Source of the DNA: Stictocephala bisonia
Lineage: Eukaryota > Arthropoda > Insecta > Hemiptera > Membracidae
DNA length: 64,000 nt
Direction: 5' to 3'
NCBI GenBank assembly: GCA_035578905.1
Contig: JAQJVL010000105.1
Coordinates: 372,001-436,000, forward strand
Shown here: piece by piece, positions 26,575-37,630 of the stretch
How the letters are laid out: each line of letters opens with the position of its first letter
Numbering within the stretch: the stretch's first letter is position 1
Made by a program: the position numbers and the translations under genes
The notes under the pieces: generated by a model
Databases searched by the model: none
The model's input: the letters and a program-made list of their open reading frames with translations, nothing else
Told to the model about the DNA's origin: nothing

Positions 26575-26619
26575 CTATGATAACACTGGGGAAGAAAGAG
26601 TTCCCCAGTGTTATCATAG
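26575..26619. repeat. perfect inverted repeat at the duplication junction
   Basis: Two 19-nt arms (26575-26593 and 26601-26619; core ctatgataacactgggga) around a 7-nt loop gaaagag. The left arm belongs to copy 1. The right arm is mostly filler that is the reverse complement of the left arm, so the palindrome arose when the duplication formed. Copy 2 ends without it. Confidence 0.95.
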
Positions 26620-26644
26620 ACTAATATAATTTGACTTTGACAGC

Positions 26645-27944
26645 TAGAGGCGTATTTGTAGATTAGCCGCCCCTGGGCTAGACACATTTTGCCCCCCCCC
26701 CCACCCAGTGGCGAATTTCACGTTTTGCCGCCTAGGGGATATAGCGGCTATCTGCCCCCCCCCCCCGCCCTTTGTTTGTATCATATATAATGTTGTACTA
26801 AAAACTTAGTAGGTAGTAGGTATCCAACATAAGCTGAACACTATAAGTTAAAACCAATTTATTTTAATCGTGTTATTAATTGAAATGTTAGTGGCGTATT
26901 TTAGTTTACAAATGTTGTAATTTAGTAGAATTGTTGAAAGAAATAAGAACAATTTACAATAATAAATCAAGTAATATATGAGTTGTAAGTATACAAGCGA
27001 ACCATATTCGGTCCGTAATACTCTACACTTTGGAGTGACATAATTGTGCTATTTTCACAAAATGGCTAATGCTCATGAGTACTATAATTTCCTATTGATT
27101 GATGTATTTAAGCAACTCCACACGTACCGGTATATCTTAATATTTTTGTTGTGGTAGTGATATGTATGATTTGTTATACGTAGCCTAATAAGTTAAACAA
27201 AAAATCACTTAACAGAAGTAAAACGTAAGTGAATAATTATATCATATTTAGGTTCAAAGGTTCAGAGCTGGACGTATATTGCGAAGGTTGTAGTATGATA
27301 ATAAGTTCACCCATGTATAGGCCACTTAACTGTAAAAAATGTTAGTTTACCCACCTGTAATATCTCAGAATATAATATAGATGACTGGCGAAATCGGTTA
27401 GTAGTTTAAAGTGTAATAATGTTCACAGTTCCATTCAACTCCAGACTCCCCATACTTCCTTGTACAGTCACACTGTGCACTAAACCACAACCAAATACAG
27501 TACGGTACCATACACTACTGTATAATCTGCGTTTAAAGGGCGCGGCGCGTCACACAGCGAATTCGCGAAGAGGAAGAGAATCTCCAGTCAGACTAGAGGC
27601 CGTTTCAGGGTGGGGGTGGGGTAGGGGCGCGAGTTGGCGACGAACATCAGACATAGCCTACATACGTCTTCCTCTACCACTCTTCCCCGGACCCGCCTAT
27701 CAACAAAAGTACACAACTTCTGCCACTCTCGCTCTATACATACATTCGTAACACAGTTAGATGACAGCCGTAACTTGATAATATTTTGTAAAGAACAATA
27801 CTTTGTACTTGACATTAACGCCCTTAATTTTCAAATATTCTCAAAATACCATTACATGCCTGGTAACTTCCAACTCCTTCGCCGCCCCCTAAATTCTGCC
27901 GCCCTGGGCTACAGCCCCTATAGCCCCCCCTAAATACGCCACTG
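26645..27944. mobile_element. hAT-like non-autonomous element, copy 2
   Basis: The same element in the second tandem copy, with the same ttgacagc target duplication (26637-26644 and 27945-27952). It was duplicated with its flank, so it is not an independent insertion. Confidence 0.8.
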
Positions 27945-28410
27945 TTGACAGCTCTCCTCAAGCCAAGATTAATCTCGTATTTGTTTGTACCTCCTGAACG
28001 CTTATATTTTGTAAAATTAGAAACTTTCCTTCTAATTTTTTTTTTTTTTAATTAATGTTGATACAGTAATCATTACTTTATGACAACATTGTATGTAACT
28101 GTTTTTAATTGACGTTTATAGTAATACATACACAGATCCGTTAGGGTAACATAGAGATATCTTAAAATTTAACTGAAAGAATTCTGATATCCAAATTATG
28201 CTTTTTGATAATTTTGTTCAATATTCAAGAATTTGATTGGAGGAAGTATTTTTATAAGTAGTCTAATCTGGGTTAGAGTGAAGAGCTGAAAGTACTTTTT
28301 ATTGATAAGTAAATCAATGAGACCTGAATATACCCAGAAAATAAAATTATCATTGAAGTTCATAGTTCAAATGTATTGGTCTACATTTATTAAATGTATG
28401 TTAATAAATT

Positions 28411-28413
<3 letters not shown>

Positions 28414-28475
<62 letters not shown>
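28414..28475. repeat. (TA)n microsatellite, copy 2
   Basis: Counterpart of the TA run in the first duplication copy, shortened by about two units. Confidence 0.95.
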
Positions 28476-28476
<1 letters not shown>

Positions 28477-29222
28477 TGTATATATTATTTTATATATTTA
28501 TTATATAAAAATAAATTAAATTTATTAAAACTCCGAGAAATAATTCTGTGAGTCAAAATAAAGAGATAATCAAGAAAAACAAATCCAAAACCCCTTCATT
28601 TACCAGATATCCACCATTTTGTGTTTTTACAAAATAAAATTATCTTGGAATTTTGTCAATCAATCTTTATGAAACGCTGTATATATGTTAAGATAAAGAT
28701 GCCTATTATAAGGAACAATCAACTAAGTTTAAATTAAAAATTCAAATGTTTTACATTTTAAATTTTTAAACTGAATTGGTGGGAAAATAGTAAGAACTTA
28801 AAAAGTTACTGAGAACAATTTTCTTTTGAACATTTTATTTTCAACCTGTCAACATAAGATGTCAATAGAGTATTTCTAATAAGTTATAAGAAAAAACACA
28901 GAAAAAAATCACTATCCCTGGGAAGAAGGAGCTCCTTTCGACTTACTCACAGGGAAAAGGAGCTCTTTGCTTGTTCCACTGAAGAAGGGGCTCATTGGAA
29001 AAGTCACAACTGGTGGGAGGAATTGTACTACTACCAATTTGCCTGTTTGTATTATTGTTTGAGGCTATGACTGGATTCTTTTACTGTGTTGTACTGTTAA
29101 AATAGTCTATATAACAATAAGTATAGTAATAATAAGTATAATAGTGTTGTGTAGTAAGTAAGATATTGTATGTATATACTCGTAAATAGAAAGTACCCTT
29201 TTTAGTAGTGTGTGTGTGAATT

Positions 29223-29297
29223 ATGGAAGGTGATACCAGTGGTGGTGAGGGTGGTAATAAATATGGAAATTACAGCAAGAAACGAAAGATGAAGGAA
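29223..29297 (+). CDS. possible short first exon, copy 2 (unrecognised)
   Basis: Identical to the candidate at 25158-25232, in the second tandem copy, with the same gtaagt donor. Confidence 0.25.
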
Positions 29298-30994
29298 GTA
29301 AGTAAAAAATAAACTAATGAGCTATGAGGCAGGACAAAATTGTTTATGCTGCAAATGATGTTTTAATTTAATAACAGAAACATTAAGGGTTGAGAAACTT
29401 AAAAACTCTAACTTTCTTGAAAGCCAAGATTTGAACAAATTCTTATATCTGTGGGCTGAATACTGTACTTCCAGTAAACCACAATACAACAAATAAAGAC
29501 ACACGAAAATGTGATGGTTTATAAGTATAAAGTTCGTGATTTGATTGAAGAAATAATAAAAGTGTGACGGTTTAGCCTTAAACCCCAGTTCAAATAATAA
29601 ATATCAAACAAAATAATAATTACGGTACTCAATACAAATTAGCTAATATTAGAACTTATGTTCCCAGTAAGAACTAGAGATTTTTTTATTCAACAGTCAA
29701 CCTCAATATGTTATTAATTTTTCATTCTAGAGCCACATGGCAATTCACCAGTGGTGTTACAATATTTCTACAAGTTAATAATGTCGGATAGCATTGGTAC
29801 GCAGAAAACACCTAAACCACTGACGACATGTCAGCAGAAACATCCGGCGTGAGGAGAACAGCCTACATTCCTTGGTTAATTCCGAGTCGTGCCTTACGGC
29901 AATACGAAGTTCGCAGCACTTGCCGGCTGCCAAGCGGATTGGAGGGAAACGCTCGGGAAGTGCCGAAAATGCTGTAGCGAAAGCATTCTGTAGGGAGGCG
30001 CGTAACTTATCGATGCATACTGGGTCCCTCCCCCCTATAACCAATTAGTCTAAGTTCTAATTCAAAATTTATAAACTAGTCTTTATTTTTATAAGTCTTT
30101 AAATTATAAGTACTTATATAAGTAATTTTAATTACTTATAAGTATAAACAGTATAAATCAAATTCGTTAATTAGTTTTGTAGGCCTAGGCAATTTTAATA
30201 ATAGATATACAACACTACATTAAACATAAAAAATAGCTATATTATTTTAACATAATATTCAAACATGCTTTGAACAATTCTTATAGGCCTAGCCTATTTT
30301 CCAATAACAAGGTAATCAAAATATACACAATAGATATGTTTATTTCCATGATGACTGTGAACACTCAAATTCAATGGGTCTTTTCAGACACATTTGACAT
30401 ATCTAAAATTCAATGTTTTAGTGAACATTAAAATTCAATACCAATATCTGCAGAGAAATACAAGGATCTTCAGGACCTGACAAAATTTTGTGGTCCCTTT
30501 GCAGCTGAAATGTCCTGATTGTTATCTTTCGTCTTTAATGTAATATAACTAGTAACCAAAGTAATTTTACATTAATTGGTTTTTAATAAAACAGAGTGTC
30601 TTATATAATATTGAGTTGTATTAATGAATACTACCTGTACTATGATAACACTGGGGAAGAAAGAGTTCATTGTGAAAACGAGCTCTTCTTCCCATGACAT
30701 TTGTGTAGTTTGGACAGATTTTATTTTATTATATTTAATACAATGCATTTATATATAGCTTTAAAATTTTGAACAATATAATACTATTTATGAGACACAA
30801 CATTAATATTACAAAGATTTAGATATGTCAAATGAATGTATAAAACATAACATATACACCTAAATTTTAACATATATTCCTGTAAAATTTAAAAATTGTT
30901 GATAAGCCCCCATTTCCCGAGCACCCTTCAAATGAGAATCGGTCGAAAAAATAATCGAGATACATTTAACACATATGACGACTGGTGGTAGAGC

Positions 30995-31100
30995 TAGTGG
31001 CCGATTGGTCTAAGGGGTCAGGACTATGTACCAGGGACCTGGGTTAGGGATAGCGTAGGTTTGAATCCTGGCCTTGACTGATAAGTTTTTATCAGTAATA
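30995..31100 (+). repeat. tRNA-derived SINE or tRNA pseudogene
   Basis: It has an A-box-like tggccgattggtctaagggg and a B-box-like ggtttgaatcc about 50 bp later, with spacing that recalls a long-variable-arm (Leu/Ser type) tRNA. The acceptor ends do not pair, so it is not a functional tRNA gene. It is followed by gataagtttttatc. Confidence 0.5.
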
Positions 31101-31185
31101 ATCACTTTGTTTTGATTCTCTCTCTTACTCTGTCCAATAAGTTGCTAGCACATATCGATACTATAATCATTATTTATAAATACCA

Positions 31186-31248
31186 CTGTACGTGTAAGGG
31201 TGTTACAGTGTCAATACCACTGGTACATGTAGGGGCGGATGGGTAAAC
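31186..31248 (+). repeat. dispersed short repeat, two tandem partial units
   Basis: Two successive units of about 35 bp begin taccactg and run through tacrtgta to a G-rich end (ggggcggatggg). Related copies occur near 35740, 35885-35940, 36463-36515 and 63041-63090. Confidence 0.6.
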
Positions 31249-31249
31249 G

Positions 31250-32300
31250 CAACAACATACGTGAGGTCGAATTCGATAATTAAACTATTGATAAAACAAT
31301 TCTACACTTTAAATGTTGTGACTTTTTAAAGAAAATTTCTACTTTTTTTTTAATATTCTACTTTTCTCGAAATTTTCGATATTTTTCGAATTTTTCGACT
31401 TTTTTCAAAATTTTTGACTTTTCTCGTAATGGGTAGTGGGCAGAATAAGGTTAAAGGATCGGCCTCTCTTTAGAAATAAACTGGAAAACTCTCCTCATGG
31501 CATTGTTTAATACTGTACAATAAATTAAAAAAAGGAAGGAAACGTTCTGTTTTTACAAAATTTTAGCGTTCAGGTGGAACAGACGAATACGAGATTAAAG
31601 AGAGAAGATTAAGAAAATTAAAAACGTACGAATTTTTTAAATAAATGAGAAAACAAATTAAATACAAAATAAAAGATGAATAACACAAAACGGCTTTTGT
31701 CGACTCCCTCATTCTTACAAATATGCGCGGCTTTTATGTATTGTTTCACAACCAGGTTGACAGGTTGAAAATAAACATTTTTTTAAAAAACTTGTCCTTC
31801 ATAGGATTTTTTTTGTTTTCGACCGTTATCCCACAATATCCGTTTAAACATTTAAAATGTACTCATCTACTATGTCGCTCCTAACATAACACATATATCG
31901 AGTTTCACAAAAATCGGAATTGACCAATTTTAAGATAAACATTTTTGTTGTTTAAAATACAAAGTTATGGATATCTGGTGAACGAAGCGTTTTCGAGAAC
32001 AAATGTACTATCATGATTTCCTCTTTATTTTGACCCATAGAATCATTTCCCAGAGTTTGGCACTTTACGTATGGGACACTCTGTATAGTCAAAATAATTC
32101 ATACAATTTAATGTGGTTTATTAGTTACTCTACTAAACTCTTTAGTCGTCCATGGCTGTACTAGAGTTTCTATAGTGATTTTCTTGAGTCAGCTGACATG
32201 AAACTACAAAAAAGATGATGACATGACTTGAATTTGAATAGCTGCTACTGAGTACTGACTACTGCTTTGTTTACCAACTCAAAAACTAACCTAAAATTGG
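31250..32300. other. AT-rich stretch, probable old transposon debris
   Basis: Contains tandem-like TTTTCGA phrases (31360-31425). A segment near 32040-32090 ends in gggacactctgtata, a phrase resembling repeat termini seen in arthropods. No ORF or boundaries can be supported. Confidence 0.3.
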
Positions 32301-32341
32301 AGAGTGAATAGTGCTAGTTTCTAGTGAACAGGTTTTGTAAA

Positions 32342-32462
32342 ATGGATTCAGATCATTTAAAATCCGATAAAATGTTTTCTCTTAAGAAGTGGAATGCTGT
32401 TGCCATGTGGAGCTGGGATGTAGAATGTGATACCTGTGCAATTTGCCGAGTTCAAGTAATGG
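32342..32462 (+). CDS. Roc2: first coding exon of RING-box protein 2 (Roc2/RNF7)
   Basis: ATG at 32342 opens a short variable N-terminus (MDSDHLKSD) followed by [16 protein letters not shown] and [15 protein letters not shown], the highly conserved start of RBX2/RNF7, including the cullin-binding beta strand (NAVAMWSWD) and the first RING-H2 cysteines (CDTCAIC). The exon ends with atg g^gtaagc, splitting a codon after one base. That is where the family continues with Asp-Ala-Cys. The protein is the RING subunit of cullin-5-type ubiquitin ligases, acting in cytosol and nucleus with an E2. The remaining RING exons were not found downstream in this window, so it is either a gene with very long introns or a partial copy. 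The presence of a donor argues against a processed pseudogene. Confidence 0.85.
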
Positions 32463-32469
32463 GTAAGCC

Positions 32470-33640
32470 CCAAGCCTCATTATTAGAATATGTGATAATT
32501 TTATTTTAGGCTGGTTGTGTGAACTCATGCTCAAAATATATTAAGAATTGGACATTTTAAAAAGTTATTTATGTTACTTTATTAGGCTAAATTCCAAAGC
32601 CTGCGAATCGTATGAAAAGGAAATGAGTTTACTTTTCTTACGATTATTTCTTTCAGTCACTGTTGAAGTACCAAATTGTCCATCCTTATTATAGCTGTCT
32701 GCTTGCTTACTAACATATGAAATGTGCCTAACAGTTCTCGTCACCATGGTTATCATTAGAATGCTCATAGGCCAATCAACTTGATGAATTTGTTAAACAT
32801 CGTATTTTGATGTAGATTTTATGTAATTGAATTTTAGGTTACGGTTTAAGAGCACTTATTTGGAAAGAGAAATGGTTAAAAGCCTTGTCATATGCTGGGT
32901 AGATTCATTATTACATATGCTTCATTGGCAAACCAAAAGAAGGCCTACAAACCAAAATTTTGCTAGATGAATGGGAGTATGTGTCTTTATGTATGATGCA
33001 AGGGCAGTTAGTATGTATATTTTTTGTCGGGATGGACTAATCTAGACAGATAGTTCTTTTGAGAAATGGAAGGGTAGTTAAGATGTATATTGGGCGATTG
33101 AGAGGGCTCATAATAATGTATGACTGGGTCTTTGGTGAGAATCAGAAATCAGAAACTTCATTGTCATAAACAATGGTGAACAATGTATGGGCAATCGTCA
33201 GTCTTATGTACAAACAGCTTAACTATAAGTAGATACTGTAATATTTGTAGTCTCTGTGTAAACATCATCATATCATGTCTGAATAGTCTGATTACTTTGT
33301 CAGTTAATTATACCATCAAGATCATTAAATGGTTATAACTTAATAAAAGTGCTTTAAATTTCTGACACTTTTAAACAGTTTATATCCATTGATATTCGTC
33401 CCTTATCCTTATTTTATAGAAATAAAGTTTAGGGCTGTAGCTTATACCTTCTAATAAACAATTACCTATATTGAATTACCTATATTTTATAACCACTAGT
33501 TGTTATAAAAGTCCACATTTGGACCAGTCTAACTCGCAATGCGTGATGATACACTTGAAGTGTGCTTGTCAAAATTTATTAAAACGTAATGAGCAAATTC
33601 TTTGTGTAACACTTTGTATTGTTCATTTAAACATATATGT
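32470..33640. other. intronic or intergenic sequence after the Roc2 exon
   Basis: No second Roc2 exon is recognised. The sequence is AT-rich with ATGTATATT-type repeats near 33010-33120 and no supported feature. Confidence 0.35.
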
Positions 33641-33643
33641 ATA

Positions 33644-33644
<1 letters not shown>

Positions 33645-33701
<57 letters not shown>
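33645..33701. repeat. (AT)n-(AC)n compound microsatellite
   Basis: About 43 bp of alternating AT is followed directly by a run of AC dinucleotides. The apparent ORFs across it on both strands are simple-sequence artefacts. Confidence 0.95.
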
Positions 33702-33703
<2 letters not shown>

Positions 33704-34080
33704 ACTTTTTGCCTATACCTATACACCTTTATCAAAAACTCAAATTGCATAGTAAAAAATAAAAGACAAAAAAAAGGCGCTTGAAACTTTTATATTTTAA
33801 CAAACCGTTAGAATGGATCTAGTATATGTACTAAAGTTGCAATTGGCTCCCCAAAAACTAACGCTCTTTCTATTTATAAAAAGTAGATTTTTATTTACAG
33901 TAATTAATTTTTTAGAAACTTGCCATTTTAAATTCCTGTAGTGCGGGGAGATCATGTCTGTGTTCGACAGAAAATTATTATTTACTTTGTCTGTGAACGA
34001 AACGAGATCTAATAATATGTCCGAGAATATAAAATTGTAATGCATTCATCGGTACCATGTTTTCGTAAGTTTTTATAGTT

Positions 34081-34239
34081 ACACTTGCCAGTTTCACACA
34101 GTTGGGCCTGCAGACCTGTCTGTGAACTTTAAGCCTAATCAATGAGTGATTTACTGACCATTAGCTCAGTTGGGGTTTTGAACCTTGGACCTTGCCCTCC
34201 AGAGTCCGAAGCCTAACAACTGAGCCACCACGCCGGCAC
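34081..34239 (-). repeat. tRNA-derived SINE, copy 1
   Basis: Read on the minus strand: gccggcgtggtggctcagtt (A-box), then gcttcggact, then ggtccaaggttcaaaacccc (B-box degenerate), then a body ending aaactggcaagtg. The same family as the plus copy 34384-34550. Confidence 0.8.
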
Positions 34240-34383
34240 AGTACATACCAGAGAAATAAGGCTCTATGCCAGTGACAGAGTAACCTGTTATACTGTTCCC
34301 AGCATTAGAATAAAGAGATGATCAAGAAAATTATTAGGCTTTGGTGCTCTACCTCAAATTTTATGTTTGTTTTTGATTATGTT

Positions 34384-34550
34384 GCCGGCGTGGTGGCTCA
34401 GTGGTTAAGGCTTCGGACTGCGGAGGGCAAGGTCCAAGGTTCGAATCCCCACTGAGCCAACGGTCGGTACTTCACTCGTTGAATAAAGTTGACGCACAGG
34501 CCTGTAGGTCCATGTCAACTGGCGAGTGAAGTTTTTTATAAAAAAAAAAA
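34384..34550 (+). repeat. tRNA-derived SINE, copy 2
   Basis: gccggcgtggtggctcagtg (A-box) and ggttcgaatcc (B-box) are about 50 bp apart, followed by a body containing gacgcacaggcctgtaggtc and ending in ggcgagtgaag plus a long A-rich tail. The intact B-box makes this copy look younger than copy 1. The two copies are in opposite orientation about 145 bp apart. Confidence 0.85.
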
Positions 34551-34926
34551 ACAGAAAAAAAAAGAATGTCTACAGTCAGGACCGTTACGTGGGAGGGGTG
34601 ACAGAGGCGGACACTTTGGGCACCGCGATCTGGGGAATGCTATCATGGTTAAAACATATATATGTAAATTGTATGTGTTTGTAGTCTCATTCTATTTATA
34701 AGCATTTAGACGACTGTATTGGTATGTGTGTTATACAATGGATGGATAGCTGAGTGTGTTCTAATTCTTAGTATGCAGTATACACTTGTCTTGGTTTTAT
34801 AGTGATATTGACATAGACGCGCCATCGCTGTTTACGCCAAGCCAAATGCCAAAAGTTTATTCTCTCTTACGTAACAAGCTATGTGATTACTGAACGATGT
34901 TATTGTGAAGTGCATAGTGATTAGTA

Positions 34927-35585
34927 GAAAACTCTAACATGATGTCGAAAGATATGCATCTGCACCTATCTGCTGTAGTTCCTCCTCAGAAAGGAGCAGT
35001 CAAGAGGCTAAAGACACTGAATTTGTACCTGTACTTTCCATTACTGATGATCCGTCACAAATGATCGTGATAGTGTTAATGTCAGCAGACAATGAAATTG
35101 ATTTTATCTCCAAATTGGAGGTGGTGCCAGTGATTACTTCAGATCCTGCAACATGGCCAGTGCATATTATGCTCATTTAGTGTGATGAGCTTGTTTTGTG
35201 TTTGGGCCGACTGAACATTTTAAAGAAACCATGATTACCCAGAAAATTATGAAAATAGGTACTTTCAAATAAATTTTGGTATTGTTTTATGCGAAACAAA
35301 GAAAAAATGTCAGGCAATGGTTGATTTATTTTGAAAAATCATATATTAAATATGGTTTCTGTTGTAAGATTGTTTAATCCCTCATCAAAGTCACAATTTG
35401 ATCAAGCAATGGGTTTTAATTTTTTTTTTTTTTACTGCAATAATTTGGCAGACCGTTTAAAATCCCATAAGTTGTCACCATACCATTTCAAGAATATGGC
35501 TACATGGTTTGAAACAGAAAAAAAAGAATTAACATCATCAGTCAACCAGCACATCATGAAGCAACTTTAAACAGAAGCTCAGCGT
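34927..35585 (+). pseudogene. ZMYM/TTF-zinc-finger hAT-like transposase relic
   Basis: Plus-strand fragments match the N-terminal region of zinc-finger MYM/DUF4371-type proteins derived from hAT transposases: DPATWP near 35145, then after frameshifts a segment (35430-35530) reading LADRLKSHKLSPYHFKNMAT and WFETEKK, where the family has LKxHExSxxHxxNMxxWxE. Stops and a T13 run (35420-35433) break it. No ends are recognised. Confidence 0.6.
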
Positions 35586-35633
35586 TCAGTAGTAGTATTG
35601 TGTCTGTTAGTCTCACCAGCCCTCTCATACACA

Positions 35634-35945
35634 TGAACAGTGTACATGAACAGTAGTGGTGACCCTCTCACACACATACAGAGGGCCACGTATACAACCC
35701 ATGTAAGACAAGTACATAGCCCAAGTAGTATTTCACCTAGTACATGGGCGGATGGGTCAGTACCACTGCTAGTCTTTCTTGTAGAGCAAAATACAAATAT
35801 AAAGTTTTAAAATATCTTTATAAAAACAAATTGAAGGGGTGTTTATTTGTTATATTCTATATTGCCATGTAATTGTCAATGCCACTGTACGGTACTTTTA
35901 AGAATGAGGGAATGGGTCAGTACCACTGTATGTGTACTGGACAAC
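35634..35945 (+). repeat. cluster of the dispersed short repeat
   Basis: Several diverged copies of the taccactgtacgtgta...gggtgggtca motif: around 35700-35770 (gggcggatgggtcagtacca) and 35885-35940 (gccactgtacggtac and gaatgggtcagtaccactgt). Not coding. Confidence 0.5.
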
Positions 35946-36462
35946 TTCTTTTAAGCTACAGTTTTTTTAATTTCCTCATAAGTTGCTTGGTATAAGCCAC
36001 AAGTAAGCTAAATTTGAAGTTTTTTAGCTCTTCTGGTAATGGGTCAGAATTTGTTAACGTGTGTGGGTGAGTCAATCAGTTACATATTCGGCTATATTGA
36101 TGTTAGATTAGATAGATTCTTAGTTGTGGTTGTCACATTGTAATCAAGTTGGACAAAAGATTTTTCTATGATAAGAAGAGATAAATCTTAAATCTAAATT
36201 TAGCTAAATTTAAATGGAAAGAATTAGGTAAGTTGATTAAATGTATATTAGAAACAACGATGGACTGAGATTAAATTCTTGAGGTACTCCAAATCATGCG
36301 CTTTGCCAATCTGAATAGTGTTTAATTGACTATTCAATGCAATCACTGTTCTCTGTCTATATTCATCTAAGTATGGTTTAATACATTTTATGACATTATC
36401 TTCAATTGCCAAATCTATCATTTTTTTTATCAGTACATCATGATTCACACAATCCATATCAG

Positions 36463-36515
36463 CACTGTGCGTATATGATGGGTGGGTGAAAGGGTCATCA
36501 CCACTATATGTATGT
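36463..36515 (+). repeat. short repeat inserted in the LINE RT
   Basis: About 50 bp (gcactgtgcgtatatgatgg and on to accactatatgtatgtgg) separates the RT halves FCDLS and DCVNHD, which are adjacent in active LINEs. It belongs to the dispersed motif family seen at 31186, 35740, 35885 and 63041. Confidence 0.6.
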
Positions 36516-37132
36516 GGCTAGGTGGGACAAATCACAGAAAACACTTTCACTGCATTGTGAATCGTTCAAGGCTTCTTTAGAAAAATTAACAAATAAGAAC
36601 AGTGCCAATGAGGTTGCTAAAATTTTTCTTAAATTGAATTGCTTGTTTCAAATAAAATTGTTTTTCAAAGTACTTCTTTATTTGAATATGTTCTATTTCT
36701 TTAAAATATTTTAGATATTTTACCCAACAGAGAATTAGATTTATAGTTTAAAATGTCACAAACTTTGACCTTATTTCAGTGTACATTAGTAAGTCAGGAA
36801 AATTACATTCTTGAAAGGACTTATTGATCAGTTGTACTAAGATTTCAGAAATTATATGAGTAGACCACTTTAATAATTTTATTGGAACGTAATACCAGCC
36901 AAATGCCTGTCTATTACTAAGGTTCATAATAACATGCTTAACCTCATTTTCATTTGTTATAAGAAATATTTAAGCTTGTTTGTAGCATCCTGGTTTGTGA
37001 CTATATTATGCTGAAAAGTAACTTTAAAAACCTTCTGAAAAATTCCCAATATGTTAAAAATTCAAAAAAATAATTACTCAACACAGAGGCTTTGGGTTTA
37101 GTGTGCATTATTCTTTTCTTCTTTCGTGATAT

Positions 37133-37630
37133 TGTTACAGTCCACAGGGCTCGAAATAATAAGATCCCACTTTGAACTACTAACTGTACTTTTATTCACA
37201 ATCACTAATCAACTAAACTACATACTATGAGATATTTACAGATTTATATTACTAGACAGACACTATTAACATGAAACCACTGTTATTTACAATAATAATG
37301 TCACTTATCACACTCAAATTAGTGTTTGCACAATATCTGTCATTGTTCGTGAGCTGTCACTAACACTGTCACTTACATTTAGGCTGAAGACATACTTCCA
37401 CCGGACTGACTGACTGGTTGGCCGAAGGTTGTTTCTATATAACGCGCCACATTGATCTAGAATATTTCAGAAATATGATCCAGATGCATCTCAGGGCCTT
37501 ACCATTCAGGATGATTCTAGTAATGATTGGAGATTATTACACTATTTGCTTCAAAACACTCCGAAAATCAGAAACAATTTGCAGTGTAAGGACAAGGGCG
37601 TGCGCTTCCAGTAGCTTATGTGCCTGCACA
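37133..37630 (-). mobile_element. solo LTR of a retrotransposon
   Basis: A 498-bp block begins TGTTACAG and ends CTGCACA on the plus strand (TG...CA in either direction), with a 4-bp target duplication atat at 37129-37132 and 37631-37634. On the minus strand it contains a TATATA-like element and, near its 3' end, an AATAAAAG poly(A) signal (about 37195), giving the orientation. It interrupts a LINE relic whose sequence continues on both sides. A gypsy-type origin is likely from the 4-bp target duplication. No internal region remains. Confidence 0.7.

Larger units (their letters stand above)
22556..26603. repeat. 4.05-kb tandem duplication, copy 1
   Basis: This block recurs at 26627-30668. 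The offset is 4071 bp at the left end, 4069 after a poly-C length change (13 versus 11) and 4065 after a (TA)n length change. Over the stretches compared I saw one substitution (25577 A versus 29642 G). The unit holds the 5' end of the split LINE, a hAT-like element, a (TA)n microsatellite, a short ORF with donor, and a GC-richer block (25720-25980). ORFs predicted in both copies (such as at 23350, 23565 and 25710) lack recognisable domains. Confidence 0.95.
26627..30668. repeat. 4.05-kb tandem duplication, copy 2
   Basis: Near-identical to 22556-26603. The common sequence ends at aagaaagagttc (30668), after which the two copies diverge. A 23-bp filler (26604-26626) separates the copies. Confidence 0.95.

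Noticed and set aside
30995..31100. Functional tRNA gene
   Set aside because: A- and B-box-like sequences are present but the acceptor arms do not pair and no clean cloverleaf forms; better as a SINE or pseudogene.
33471..33784. ORFs over the AT/AC microsatellite on both strands
   Set aside because: Tyr-Ile repeats are simple-sequence translation artefacts.
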